A stretch of DNA of 64,000 bases from Sepioteuthis lessoniana (GCA_963585895.1 CAUZXS010005791.1:2129366-2193365); one strand, 5' to 3'; counted from the stretch's first letter, positions 19,090 through 29,211 are shown. Numbers and translations are program-made. The notes: generated by a model not told the origin, from the sequence alone.

Positions 19090-19980
19090 GGTCTGCTCTT
19101 ATTAGTTTAAAGATGAGATTCATTTCATCCGGTCTATTTCCTCTCTTTCCATAGTTAGAAGAGATAGCTTTGTGTAAACACTTATTAGCCTACATAGGAC
19201 CTCTATTTAAACCTATCTTTTGCTTGTCTTTCCGCAGTTACACAAAATTGTTTTCTTCCCGTCTTTATTTGTCTAAATAAGACCTCTATTTATTCCTGCG
19301 GTTTGCCTCTCTTTTCACATTTAAAAAAGATTGCTTTGTCTCCGCTTTTATTAATCTATACATGACGTCTATTTAATCCTGTCTATTGCGTGTCTTATCA
19401 CAGTTAGAGAAAATTGCTTTGTGTCCGCTTTTATTAGCCTAGGTATGACCTCGATTTCATCCTGTCTTTTGCCTCTCTTATCATGGTTAATTAGTGAATC
19501 GCTGATTCACTAATTAAACTAATTTAACATCACTACGCTATTGCTTCTCAATAAATCTCTCCTTCTACTTAGATTACCTTGTTAGCAATTTTTCTTTATA
19601 CTCTCGCTTGGCTTTCTTTCTACAGTAAGAAAACAATGCTTAGTCTTAGCCTTTTTAGATTACATGCGGCACCTATTTAACCCTCTCTTTTGCTTGTCTT
19701 TCCCCATTTAAAAAAGATGGCTTTGTCTCCACTTTAATTAGATTAAATATGACGTCTATTTAATCCTGTCTTTTGCTTGTCTTTCTCCATTTAGAAAAGA
19801 TTGCTTTATCGCCACTTTTAATAGACTATATATGACGTCTATGTAATCCTCTCTTTTGCAAATCTTTCTATTGCTAGAAAAGATTGCTTTGTTTCGACTC
19901 TTTTCAATCTAATTATGACTTCTATTCCATCCTGTCGTTTGCATCTCTTTCCACATTTAAAAAAGATTGCTTTATCTCAG
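19090..19980 (+). repeat. 84-bp satellite, diverged units, plus orientation
   Basis: About ten irregular units carry the satellite core: AATCCTGTCTTTTGCTTGTC, then a TTAGAAAAGATTGCTTTGTC-like block, then CGCTTTTATTAG and an (A/T)ATGACCTCTATT block. Orientation is the same as the 33-38 kb array. Unit-to-unit divergence is clearly higher than in the 39-64 kb array. The run is cut on the right by gypsy fragment G2 and resumes at 22,072. Confidence 0.9.
19487..19517. repeat. perfect 14-bp-arm palindrome inside diverged satellite
   Basis: TTAATTAGTGAATC (19,487-19,500) and GATTCACTAATTAA (19,504-19,517) pair perfectly across GCT. It lies where a satellite unit is interrupted by about 60 bases of non-satellite sequence, so it may be an end or footprint of a small inserted element. 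Confidence 0.93.
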
Positions 19981-19984
19981 TTTA

Positions 19985-20690
19985 TCTCTAGCAGTTCTGT
20001 ATTTTTTAGTATTAATCTGGATAATCCATCCGCATGTGCGATTTCTTTTGACGGTTAGAATTTCATTTCAAATGAATAATTTAACAGCATCGTAGCCCAT
20101 CTTTGTAAACGGTTTGCAGTGTGTGTTGGTATTCCTTTTTTAGAACCAAATATTGCTAACAATGGACGACGATCCATTTGTAATATAAATTCTCTACCGT
20201 GTACATATTTATGAAATTTCTTGATCGCAAATAAGATAGCTAAACCTTCCTTTTCTATCTGCAAATAGTTCATTTCCGCCGGTAGTAGCGTCCCTGATGC
20301 ATGTTGGATCGGTTTTAATTTGCCATCTTCTTTGTGAAGTATAATTTCCCCTAAGCCAGAATTGCTTGCGTCGCAGGCAACATATATCTGCTTATCAGGG
20401 TTGTAATGTGTCAAAGCTAAGTTTGACGTTAGCGCAGTTTTTAATTCCTCGAACGCTCGAACATTCGTCTGTCCAATTCCATTTTATGTCTTTTTTGACT
20501 AAATGATTCAACGGAGCTCTTAACATATGAATATTTTATCGCATCTGCTCGGTTAGGATCAGGAATTCTGCCTTTCTCGTTGATTACTTGTCCCAAATAT
20601 TTGATTTTTGATAGAAAAAATTTCACATTTTTCCATGCTTTTTAAAGCCGAATTCTTTTATTTTTTTTAAACACTTCAGTTACGTGTTTT
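19985..20690 (-). mobile_element. Ty3/gypsy-type pol fragment G2 (RT end and RNase H)
   Basis: From about 20,690 down, the minus strand reads VTEVFKKIKEFGF, then FFLSKIKYLGQVINEKGRIP (the RT thumb), then from 20,414 the RNase H. The RNase H shows VACDASNSGLGEIIL with the first catalytic Asp, GTLLPAEMNYLQIEKEGLAI with the catalytic Glu, and LQMDRRPLL with the third Asp. It ends KEIAHADGLSRLI near 20,000. A small deletion and frame change near 20,440-20,560 separate thumb from RNase H. Both ends are truncated: satellite follows on the left and the unidentified segment on the right. The RNase H residues are intact but isolated. Confidence 0.86.
20055..20414 (-). pseudogene. G2 RNase H domain, isolated
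   Basis: A 119-codon open frame covers nearly the whole gypsy RNase H. It has D in ACDASNSG, E in MNYLQIEKE and D in LQMDRRPL, followed by KKGIPTHTANRLQRWATML. There is a stop just after FEMKF, but the next codons in the same frame still read as the domain end (SKEIAHADGLSRL). In an intact element this would degrade RNA in the RNA-DNA hybrid. Here it has no RT or promoter attached. Confidence 0.85.
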
Positions 20691-22071
20691 GGTTGCCCTC
20701 CCATCCCCACTTCTACAATATGGAGGCCGACTGTTTTCCAGTGTCCGAGAACACTGAAAACAAGCCGGACCTACCCTAAGCGGGAAGGGTTACTAATCTA
20801 ATGGGGAAAAAGGACACGTCGGGCGCGGTAAGGACAGGTAGCATGAATTTGTACAAGTGAGATTCCAAGATCTTCAGAAAAAGCGGGCTGGAGTAAGGGT
20901 TGAGGTATAAAAAGAATAGGGATGGGGAAGATCTTGGAGACTAACAACTAGGTGGCAAAGACGATGGCTCACAACATACTGCTTACTAGGGTTGAGGGAC
21001 AAAAACCTACTTACCCTGTAGACGCCATGGGCAGGAAGAGGAGAGAAGGATGATTCCAACATTGCCGCCTTTCGTACAACCAGGCTCGCTGCATTCACTT
21101 ACCTTTTATCGAATGTTATGCGATCCAAGCGTTTTCTATTGCATCTGATCTTGACCCTGAGCTGATGCCTAAAGTACAAAACCAGATTACGGTGAGAAAA
21201 ATTTGCATTGTCATACAATCCCTTGTTTCGTGTCGTCCAAATTAACATTCTGGATAGAGGTAGGATCGCGAGAAGCACCACCCGCTTCTCATCTTGAAAC
21301 GGATGTAAAACTCCAAAGTCGGAACATGGAGAAGAGGAAACAGGGGCAACCCTGCCGGACCGATCGCTATAGATGACAGAGTCTTGGGCTGGACAGCCTC
21401 TACTAGCTCTGGTATGGACAGGATTTTGTTGCCTTTGAAATATTTAGCGTATTTATTCACTCTGTCCTTTGTATAGTCCACAGGTGACTTTTTCTCAGGC
21501 GGTGCTGACCAGGAGACTCTGGCATTGATGGCACTTTTTTTTAGCCTGGCTGAATTAGATCTGGCAGGAAGTACTGATTGCTCGGATGAAGCCAATGGAG
21601 ACAGTGTAACCAGGTAATGATGGCAATTTTTCTTCCGGCTTCTCTGAGGAAGGGATGGGGTTCAGGCCATTAAAAATGTCCGTTTGAGAATTGTTTTCAG
21701 GATTTGGTTCCTCCATAGTTGCTTGAGGCAACTAAGAGGAGGGGGCCGAATGTTTATGAAACAAGAAAAGTTCGAATGGAGAAAATGTCGAATGATAAAA
21801 ATACGATAACAACAAAAATGAACATAGCTTTTTCCACCCCCAAAACAAAACAAACAATCAAAATGATAACGGTTGTTTGGGGAGGGTCACTGGCGGAAAA
21901 ATGATAACAAATACTTTAGAAAAAACTTTGAGATTTGACAAAGCGGTTGCACAAAATACAGTACAATCCAACAGAGATTTTTCTGCTTCTGTCTCTGTCT
22001 TCCCCAAGTGACACGGTGTCTTTTAAACTTCCGCGATAGAAGTCACGGATACGAGCCACTATACAACAAAA
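20691..22071 (-). other. unidentified insert between satellite blocks, with coding-like minus strand
   Basis: This stretch is neither satellite nor any recognised retroelement domain. Its GC content is higher than that of the neighbours. On the minus strand it has an ATG frame from 21,716, a long frame to 21,242 and a good splice-donor match at 21,103/21,102 (AAAAG|GTAAGTG). A second donor-like word (GGTAAGTAGG) lies further along. Together with G2 it interrupts the diverged satellite between 19,980 and 22,072. It could be a captured host exon or part of an unrecognised element; no terminal repeats were found. Confidence 0.35.
21242..21716 (-). pseudogene. unidentified coding-like frames, one frameshift
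   Basis: A start at 21,716 gives MEEPNPENNSQTDIFNGLNP and then an acidic, Pro/Ser-rich N-terminus ending at a stop near 21,568. One frame over, from before 21,595 to 21,242, the sequence reads on as SEQSVLPARSNSARLKK, then VSWSAPPEKKSPVDYTKDRV, NKYAKYFKGNKILSIPELVE and AVQPKTLSS. Both parts have a coding-like residue mix and would join with one indel near 21,590. A donor-like site lies downstream at 21,103. No family is recognised, and whether it was ever a gene is uncertain. Confidence 0.3.
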
Positions 22072-22651
22072 TATGACCTCTATGTAATCCTCTCTTTGTC
22101 TTGTCTTTCCACATTAGGAAAGGATTGCTTTGTATCCTTTTTTATTAGACTACATATAACATCTATTTAATCCTGCGTTTTGCTTGTCTTTCCGCATTTA
22201 GAAGAGATTGCTTTGTCTCCGTTTTTATTAGATTAAATATTACTTCCATGTCATCCTGTTTTTTGCTTCTTTCTCCTGTTAGCAGAGGTGCTTATCTCTC
22301 CGCTCTAATTTTTTTACGCAAGATTTCCATTTCATTCTGTCCGTTACCTCACTCTCCTCAGTTAGAAAAGATGTTTTTATGTTTGCTCTAATTTGTCTAC
22401 GTATGACCTGTATTTAATCCTGTCTTTTTCCTCACTTTCCACATTTAGAAAAATTACTTTGTCTTCGCTTTTATGAGTTTAAATATAACCCCTATTTAAT
22501 CCTGTCTTTTGCTTCTCTTTCCCCATTTAGCGGAGGTACTTAACTCTTCGTTCTAATCTTTCTACCTATAACCTCCATTTCATCCTGTCATTTGCTTTTC
22601 TTTCCACAGAAATGATGGCCTTGCATCCACTTTAATTTATCTACATTGTAC
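22072..22651 (+). repeat. 84-bp satellite, diverged units, plus orientation (continued)
   Basis: About seven units in the same orientation as 19,090-19,980. They carry ATGACCTCTATGTAATCC, TTTGCTTGTCTTTCC and (A/G)GATTGCTTTGT words. Some units have the variant TTAGCGGAGGTACTTA. The run ends in the left flank of the copia element. Confidence 0.9.
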
Positions 22652-22942
22652 TGTTGAAAATTGCACTTTTTGTAGATTATAGACTATTTGTCTCCTTTTG
22701 ACTTAGAACTGCTAGAGGGTACATGAACCCTTTTATTATTCTCAGTTCCTCTATGACAACCATGCTGAACTAATTGATAGGTTTATGTGTTCTAAAACTA
22801 TAACGATGTCTCGTTTGTCATTGCTTCTTGTATGAATGTTGTTTGTTTTGTCACCACCAAAAAGTTTAAGGTAGAACGTTTTTCATTCATTCATTCATTC
22901 ATTGTTATAATGTGGTGATCCCACTGACTATTTTATTCAAAA
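22652..22942 (+). repeat. copia 5' LTR
   Basis: It starts TGTTGAAAATTGCAC. It shares with the 3' LTR the words CTTAGAACTGCTAGAGGG, TCTCGTTTGTCATTG, CACCACCAAAAAGTTTAAGG and the ACGTTTTTCATTCATTC run. Compared with the 3' copy it lacks about 25 bases near its start and has many substitutions, so the insertion is not recent. Confidence 0.88.
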
Positions 22943-22958
22943 TTGGTTATGAGCCAAG
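22942..22958 (+). promoter_or_regulatory. putative copia primer-binding site
   Basis: ATTGGTTATGAGCCAAG follows the 5' LTR directly and resembles the initiator-Met tRNA type primer site (TGGTTATxAGAGC) used by many copia elements. It is mutated relative to that consensus. Confidence 0.5.
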
Positions 22959-23039
22959 TCTACTAGCCACTACGTGTTAGAAGGCAGACATCTTGTTTTT
23001 GCTTTCGGAAATTGTTTTCTATTATCTGAGAAAAAAGGA

Positions 23040-23575
23040 GGTTTAGGAACTGGAATGATGGAAATGGGACAAATTATACCATCTGGAAAATACAATGTAA
23101 AATGTAATTAATCAAAGATGGCCTACGGAGTATCATGAATGAAACGGAATCTGACCCTACGGAGGCTAATGCATACAGAAAATACTTGTCTCGAAAGGAT
23201 CGTGCTTTAGCTACCATTGTCTAGTCTGATGATCCGTCACTACTATATATAATAGGAGATCCTGTTGACCCAACAATTGTATGGAAAAAGTTAGCGAAAC
23301 AGATTCAGAAGAAGACTCAGGCAAACAAATTAACGTTGAAAAAGAGATTGTTTGCTCTTAAGTTGAGAGAAGGAAACCTTGTTCAGAGCTATATTAAAAT
23401 GATGACAGAAGTTTTTGAAGAATTATGTGTTACTGGCAATATTATAGAAGACTGGGTTATTTATCTTCTGGGCAGCCTGTCTGATTCATTCAATATATTG
23501 GTGACGGCATTAGAAGCTAATTCGGAGGTTGCATGTTGGGAAATTGTAACGGGACACTATTTTATGAAGAGATAA
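23040..23575 (+). pseudogene. copia gag, N-terminal and central part
   Basis: From 23,051 the frames read WNDGNGTNYTIWK, then KDRALATIV, stop codons, DPSLLYIIGDPVDPTIVWKK and, from 23,336, KKRLFALKLREGNLVQSYIK and EVFEELCVTGN. This is the UBN2-type gag of copia elements, which packages the RNA. In-frame stops at about 23,107 and 23,221 and a TAA at 23,573 disrupt it. Confidence 0.82.
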
Positions 23576-23639
23576 AAATTAAACAAAAGCAGGTTAATAG
23601 CTACAAAACGAAAACTATGACGACACATCATATGAGTCA

Positions 23640-24013
23640 ACAAGTGTTTTAAGTGCGGAAAATATGGACGCTTAAAACGTTACTGTTATGATTTCCGTGG
23701 ACCAGAAGAAAGAAAAGAGACTTTGTTTAAAAGGAAGTACAACACAAAAAAGAACTCATGTAACATAGCGAATTCAAAGGGAAATTCGAGAAACACTAAG
23801 AACGACGGCCATATTGGACTAGAGACGCCTTGTACTCTATTCACAAATAAGAAAGAGACGACGTGGATTGTTGACTCGGGGGTGACGTTTCACATGTATC
23901 ATGATGCCGAAAAATTTATGGGTTTTGGAAGTTTTGATGTAGCACCAGAGATAACTCTTGGGGATGGCTACTCGGTTGAAACCCCGGAAAGGGAACTACT
24001 GAAATGTCATTGA
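23640..24013 (+). pseudogene. copia zinc knuckle and protease
   Basis: CFKCGKYGRLKRYC (about 23,645-23,686) is the gag zinc knuckle with the usual C-x2-C-x4-H-x4-C pattern, except that the His is Arg. The protease follows with TTWIVDSGVTFHMYH. The D-S-G at about 23,873-23,881 is the aspartic-protease active site, with V in place of the usual A. The frame stops at 24,011-24,013. Confidence 0.84.
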
Positions 24014-24269
24014 AATTACCAAACAAAAACCAGCGAGGATGCTATCTATACGAGACTTTATATGTGCCTAAACTTTCTTTCAACTTATCAAACGTTTGTA
24101 AAGGAACAGAACGTGGTAAAAAATTTGATTATACTGTAAAATACTTGATGAAAAAGTAAAAATTATCGCCACTGCAACCAAATTTAGAAATTTATATTAT
24201 TTGAAGTTTGAGGAAAAATATGGGCTGCAACATGTTCAAATAATGTTCAAATAATGATACTAGAGAAAA

Positions 24270-24919
24270 GATTTGGCACAGAAGATATAGTCATTTTGGA
24301 GTAAAGAATTTGCAAAAATTAGTTAGAGAAAATATAGTAAATAACTTGGATTTTGAAGTTACAAAAGTTTTGAGTTTCTATGAACCATGTACAGATGGAT
24401 AACACCATCGCCATTCATTTCCAAAATATGTTGAGAGAAAATCCTATGAACTCCTCTGAGTTGTACACAGTGATGGTTTGTGGAAAAATTGAGGAGAAAT
24501 CATTAAGTGGATGTGAATACTTTGTTATTTTCATTGATGATAAATCCAGGTACGTATGTTTGAATATACATGCTAGAACACAGAGAAGTGTTTCAAAAAT
24601 TATTGAATGAAAAACCATAGTTGAAAGATCTAGTGGACACAAAGTTAAATTACGACGCACAGACAATGGTGGAGAATATACTTCAGGAGAAAAAGAAAAT
24701 TATTTGATGAGAGAAGGTATTCGCCTTGAATATGCTCACATAACAAAGGATGAAAGAAAGAAAATGAAACCTTGCATTAATGGATATAGACTTTACGATA
24801 CTGAAAAATTTATAGTCTTCTACAGTAGAGATGTAATCTTTTATGAGTCAAGATCAATAGTTGAACGAATAGAAAATAAGAAGAATGATGGAGATAAAAA
24901 AAAAACATTCTGTTGTTGA
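24270..24919 (+). pseudogene. copia integrase, internally deleted
   Basis: The HHCC region is visible as WHRRYSHFGVKNLQKLVREN (about 24,276-24,335). The core has CEYFVIFIDDKSRYV (first Asp, near 24,535) and RRTDNGGEYTS (second Asp, codon 24,662-24,664). Then the sequence jumps from LEYAHITKDERKK to the distal CINGYRLYDTEKF...FSRDVIF segment, losing the catalytic Glu and about a hundred residues. A TGA at 24,608-24,610 also interrupts the frame. It cannot catalyse strand transfer. Confidence 0.82.
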
Positions 24920-25054
24920 AATTGAATGTCAGAATACCAGCGAAAGTGAAGATAACAATTTACTGAGCCTCGAAGATCGAAAAGAATGAGGAAGCCTCCT
25001 GATCTATATGGTGAAAGTGCTAACATTGCTCATGGATTAAGTGACCCTTTACAG

Positions 25055-26080
25055 TGAAAGCTCTTTCCAGCACTGGGAAAGCTGAATGGAGGAAAGCAAT
25101 GGAAAAGGAAATGGAATCACTTCACACAAATGAAGTGTGGAATTTAGTTGAACTGCCCAGTGGAAGAAAAGCTAACGGTTGCACGTGGATTTTTCAAACG
25201 AGAACATAATGTTGGTGAAAGCGTAGAACGACACAAAGCAAGGTTGGTAGCACAAGGTTTTAATCAAAAGTATGGAGTCGACTATGATGAGACTTTTTGT
25301 CCTATTATCAGATTTGAATCTGTAAGAACAATTATTGCATTAGCAGGAAAATATGACCTGAAGTTACATCAGTCTGACATAACGACTACATTCCTGAATA
25401 GTGAACTTAAGGAAAGTATTTACATGCAGCAACCTGAAAGGTTTATGATGAAAGGAAAAGAACATCGTGTATGCAAACTGAAGCTAAACCAGTATGGTCT
25501 GAAACAATCGCCAAGATGTTGGAATGAAAAATTTGATTGTCAGCTGAAAAAGATGGGTCCAAAGCAATTAAAAACTGATCCGTGTATATATACATTATCT
25601 TCAAAAAGTTGCAGTTTATGTCGATGACCTTATTGTTGAGAGCAAATCTTCCACACGCGTCCATAAATTTCTGAAAGATTTATCTGAGAATTTCAACATC
25701 AAGGACATGGGTAAACTACACTACCTTTTAGGAGTTAAAGTTGTTTATCCAGAATCAGGGAAATTTTGGATTGGTCAACCCACATAGACAACGGAAGTTT
25801 TGAAAAAGTTTCTGATAGAAAAATCAAAACCAACTACAACTCCGTGTGATGCTGGAGCAAAATTAAGAGAAGCAACAATGACAGTGAATTATTTGACAAA
25901 GAGGTTTATCAATCAGCAATTGGAAGCTTAATATATCAATCAATGAGGACAAGACCAGATATTGCTTATTCTGTTGGCATTATAGCAAGATTTTATTCCC
26001 AACCAACTAAAAAGCATTTAACAGCTATTAAGCATATCCTGCAATATTTGAATGGTACTCAAATTATGGCTTACTTTCAG
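25055..26080 (+). pseudogene. copia reverse transcriptase, frameshifted
   Basis: The block starts EWRKAMEKEMESLHTNEVWN in one frame. It continues from 25,148 as ERHKARLVAQGFNQKYGVDY, DETFCPIIRFESVR, and LHQSDITTTFLNSELKESIY, with the motif A Asp present. The end of this frame overlaps the next one, which holds AVYVDDLIVES (YVDD at 25,617-25,628) and KDMGKLHYLLGVKV. A TAG near 25,786 and further shifts follow before the connection to RNase H. All catalytic Asp residues of the RT survive, but in different frames. Confidence 0.88.
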
Positions 26081-26082
26081 TA

Positions 26083-26439
26083 GTGGAAGAAACAAGCAAT
26101 CTCATAGGATATTCAGATGCAAACTGGACTGGCGATATAAATGATCGTAAATCAACCACTGACTACGTGTTTAAACTGGGTGGAGGTACTATCAGTTGGA
26201 AAAGTCAAAAGCAAACCTGTGTGTTACTATCTACTGCAGAAGCTGAGTCTATGGCACTAGCAAGTGCAGTACAAGAAGTAGTTTGGTTACAGCATCTTGC
26301 TAGGGATGTCAATGAAACTTCGGTTGAATCAACAGTTATCTATGAGGGTAATCAATCAACTATCTGCATGGCGAAAAATCCGCTGTACCACGTACTCACT
26401 AAACATGTGGATATTAAATTTCATTTCATCAGGGAATAA
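26083..26439 (+). pseudogene. copia RNase H
   Basis: An open 118-codon frame reads LIGYSDANWTGDINDRKSTT (first Asp), STAEAESMALASAVQE (catalytic Glu) and STVIYEGNQSTICMAKNP. In the last segment the usual D-N-Q is G-N-Q, so the third catalytic Asp is Gly. It ends KHVDIKFHFIRE, the conserved terminal His segment. This is the longest uninterrupted copia domain in the window. Confidence 0.87.
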
Positions 26440-26589
26440 GTGGCAACAAGACCAATACAACTCCAATACTGTCCAAGCAAAGATACGGTTGAAGATGTGC
26501 TAACAAAAAGACTCACCTGTGCACAGTTTGTGAAGCTCAAAGAACTATTCGGTGTTAAAACCCTAATTTAATTTAATTATCAAACAGCG

Positions 26590-26601
26590 AGTGAGGAGGA
26601 G
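26590..26601 (+). promoter_or_regulatory. copia polypurine tract
   Basis: GTGAGGAGGAG lies directly before the 3' LTR start TGTTGAAA, the position where plus-strand DNA synthesis is primed. Confidence 0.7.
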
Positions 26602-26917
26602 TGTTGAAATTTGCACTCTTTTTAGATAATATTTAAAATAAAACAAAATAAATAAGGGACTAATTATCTCCCTTAGAACTGCTAGAGGGCGCATGAACCC
26701 TTCTATTAATCTGCCTGTCCCTTTTTTTTCTCAGTTCCTGTAAGAAAGCCATGCTGAATAAATAGATTAGTTACAGTATTCTAAAACCATCTCGTTTGTC
26801 ATTGTTTCTTGTATGAATATTATTTGTTGTGTCACCACCAAAAAGTTTAAGGTAGGACGTTTTTCATTCATTCATTTATTCTATTATAATGTGGTGGTCC
26901 GACTATTTTATTCAACA
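26602..26917 (+). repeat. copia 3' LTR
   Basis: It starts TGTTGAAATTTGCAC and ends TTTATTCAACA. It is longer than the 5' copy by a segment containing AAAATAAAACAAAATAAATA. AATAAA words in it could serve as polyadenylation signals. Confidence 0.88.
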
Positions 26918-26918
26918 A

Positions 26919-27178
26919 TGTATTCAGGGGTCTGAACCCCCATAAAAGAAGATTCCGAAAAGAGTAGTGAGAGAAAAAAAGCTGGTTCAGTAGTGGGAGA
27001 TTAAAAGCTGGTTCCGCAGACGGAAGACTGGAGCCCTTGTCACCCTCTTCGCCACCACTGCCACTTTACCCAGAGTCCTCAACTTGACCGTTCCTAGCAA
27101 CATTAGTTTGCTCAAAACGGACTCGGGGCTACCTGTTATCGCCTGTTATATGTCAACTTATCACCGAACTGAAAGCGC

Positions 27179-27215
<37 letters not shown>

Positions 27216-27517
27216 ACATGATTCTTTTTTTTATCATTGTATAATAAATAAATGTTATTTACAACTGATAACAAGCGTACCTGACGTATTGAATTGGCTG
27301 ACCAGCGAACAGCACCAGTAAACTTGGCTGTCTTCCGACCCAGTCTGTACCAAGACACATCCGTGTCAGCTTTTCTCCAACTTTTCCCGTGGGTCGAATA
27401 ACGCAACGTGGACACGGAGATCTGGATAAGCGGATCCACCCGAAACTACGACCTATAAGTGGCTCGGAGAGTTCTATCAAAATTGCTCGACCCTGCGTGA
27501 CCACAATTGGTATCACA
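26919..27517 (+). repeat. possible solo LTR or 5' LTR of another element
   Basis: The segment begins TGTATTCAGGGG and ends GGTATCACA. Immediately after it comes ATTGGTGCCGTGC, which looks like an LTR-retrotransposon primer-binding site (TGGTGCCGTG type). It has an AATAAATAAA polyadenylation-like word near 27,245. No second copy is in the window, so this rests on end motifs and position only. Confidence 0.35.
27179..27215. repeat. (TTG)n microsatellite
   Basis: About twelve TTG units without interruption. It gives a polyglutamine run in a minus-strand frame, which is not considered coding. Confidence 0.96.
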
Positions 27518-27530
27518 ATTGGTGCCGTGC

Positions 27531-27924
27531 GATGCCACAATCGCTGCGTATCACAAGTCTAAGCCGAAGGAACAGAAAGAGGGCAAAACAAAATCTCTAT
27601 TTCGATAGATGAGGCACAAAATAACTGGAACTGAAAAGATCAGGTTCGAATACAAAACCCTATAGCAAGATAGGGACAATAAGAGCTGAAGTAGCATCGC
27701 ATTTATGCACGGTGTTGAAATACTTGACTAAAACGGAATCGTAGGGTCTTAAAAGATACGCAATCGTATCGTACTCGAAGAAACCCTAAAGTTCTCCCAC
27801 TGAGAGAAAGAGCAGATTCCACTATCAGATATTGAGTCAGAAGCAGGATTTGCACTGACAAATGGAAAGCAGAATACAGAAAAGTAGCAAGACCCAGCTG
27901 AACAACTGCTGTTATATACATCTG
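27531..27924. other. spacer, possibly leader of the element with the candidate LTR
   Basis: If 26,919-27,517 is an LTR, this would be untranslated leader and start of gag, cut off by the next insertion at 27,925. One frame ends with ALTNGKQNTEK but has several stops and no recognisable domain. Confidence 0.3.
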
Positions 27925-28194
27925 TAGTGAATCTGAAAGGCAGAATCTACATTAGTGAAGTGTACCAGCAAGGCGGTATGCATTACATCCCTTAGACAAT
28001 ATCGTCCAAGTCTCGGACGGACGAGAGAAGAGGCGGAGGAACGCTGAGTCAGTGAACGCGCCGAGTAAACAAGAGACAGAACAGCGGAAGAAAACGGCTG
28101 AAAAAGAATGAAGGACTGTTTACTAGGAAGTTGATTTCACGTGGTTTTCTTGTTGTCAAGGAGGCATACCCTTCACCCTCTTTTGTGTATTGTA
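27925..28194 (+). repeat. gypsy-type element 5' LTR
   Basis: 270 bp, same length as the 3' LTR. Shared blocks include TTACATCCCTTAGACAATAT, CTCGGACGGACGAGAGAAG and GGACTGTTTACTAGGAAG. It ends TTTGTGTATTGTA, where the 3' copy has TTTGTGTATTACA. Confidence 0.92.
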
Positions 28195-28423
28195 ATATAA
28201 TGGCCGAGGGATTTCGTTTTATATATCTTGCCTTTGGGTTTAGTTAGGATGAGAACCTTTCGGCACAGTGCATGGGTTAGTTAGGTGCAAACTTGAGCGC
28301 AGGTGTTGACGCGCGCGGGGGGAGGATGTGTCGTTCACAGATGTCAAAATAAAATCCCAGAAAGAAAAGTTGACCAGTGGAATTGAATGACGTCATGCAC
28401 CGGAAGCGCGCGCAGAGGATTTC

Positions 28424-29198
28424 ATGGCGTTCAGGCAATTTGATGTTCGGCTTATCCCCCGAGTTTAGCTGCACAGCAACAGATACGCCAGTATTGGAAT
28501 GGTTGGAAGACCTAGAATTAACCTGTGAGCTTTGCGAGATTTCCAAGATAGAACGGGTTCTGCCACTACGACTAAAAGGTGCGGCCCGAGAAACGTACCG
28601 GCAGCTATCTAAGGAACAACGGGATGACGTTGAGGAGATCGAGCGCGCTCTGATAAAAGCCTACGGAACCGATTCGTTCGTGGCTTTCGAACAATTTACT
28701 ACGCACCGTCTCCGTCTACAAGAGACCGCAGATGAGTTCCTAAAGGACTTGCAACGACTAGCACGACTAGTTGGGGAAACGCCGCCAGAATGTTGGATAA
28801 AGAGTGCGTTCGTCAATGGGCAGCCGAGTGACGTCAAGGGACTCCTCCGATCGTCAACCAGGTTAGAAACCCTAACTTTATGAAAAGTACTTGAAAGGGC
28901 TCGTGCCGTGTTAGTGGATATCAGGGACGAGCGTCTGGCCGCTGTAGCGCGACCTGAGAAGACCTCGCATACCTCGAACATTCTCAAAAGTCGTCAGAGT
29001 GATGTCATTTGTTTCAGATGCGGGGACCCAAACCATCTGACCAGATATTGTATGCAGCATAGCAGTGTTAGACACTGGAAAGAGAGATCAAGTATACGTT
29101 GTCATCTCTGTAACAAAACTGGGCATCTAATGAAGAACTGTCCGAGAAACGGGAACGGGGGCGAGAGGTTAGCGCCACTCTCTCCCCATTTAGATTAA
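28424..29198 (+). pseudogene. gypsy-type gag with two CCHC zinc knuckles
   Basis: The likely start is the ATG at 28,424 (MAFRQFDVRLIP). A run of five C at 28,456-28,460 then shifts the frame, and the protein continues as EFSCTATDTPVLEWLEDLEL. The capsid-like part reads on through LPLRLKGAARETYRQLSKEQ to a TGA at 28,881-28,883. After that stop the same frame resumes to 29,198. The nucleocapsid part has two C-x2-C-x4-H-x4-C knuckles, CFRCGDPNHLTRYC and CHLCNKTGHLMKNC, which bind the genomic RNA. An open frame beginning with GTG at 28,377 covers the first part in the shifted frame, but its N-terminus does not look native. Confidence 0.85.
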
Positions 29199-29211
29199 GG
29201 AGGCGCTCCTG

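Larger units (their letters stand above)
22652..26917 (+). mobile_element. Ty1/copia LTR retrotransposon with both LTRs, defective
   Basis: The direct terminal repeats are 22,652-22,942 and 26,602-26,917. Both begin TGTTGAAA, and the right one ends CAACA. Between them the order is gag with zinc knuckle, protease, integrase, reverse transcriptase, RNase H; integrase before RT is the diagnostic copia order. A primer-binding-like stretch and a purine-rich stretch flank the internal part. Stops and frameshifts affect every domain, and the integrase has lost its centre. It inserted into diverged 84-bp satellite on the left. The right flank is not satellite, so something else inserted or was lost there. 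The flanking words TTGTA(C) and ATGTA are only an imperfect target-site duplication. Confidence 0.92.

Noticed and set aside
17724..20690. G1 and G2 as one continuous gypsy element
   Set aside because: Both contain RNase H sequence, and diverged satellite lies between them. They are two separate truncated insertions on the same strand.
27161..27439. Protein with a polyglutamine tail on the minus strand
   Set aside because: The glutamines are the (TTG)n microsatellite read backwards. The rest of the frame has no motif and overlaps the candidate LTR.
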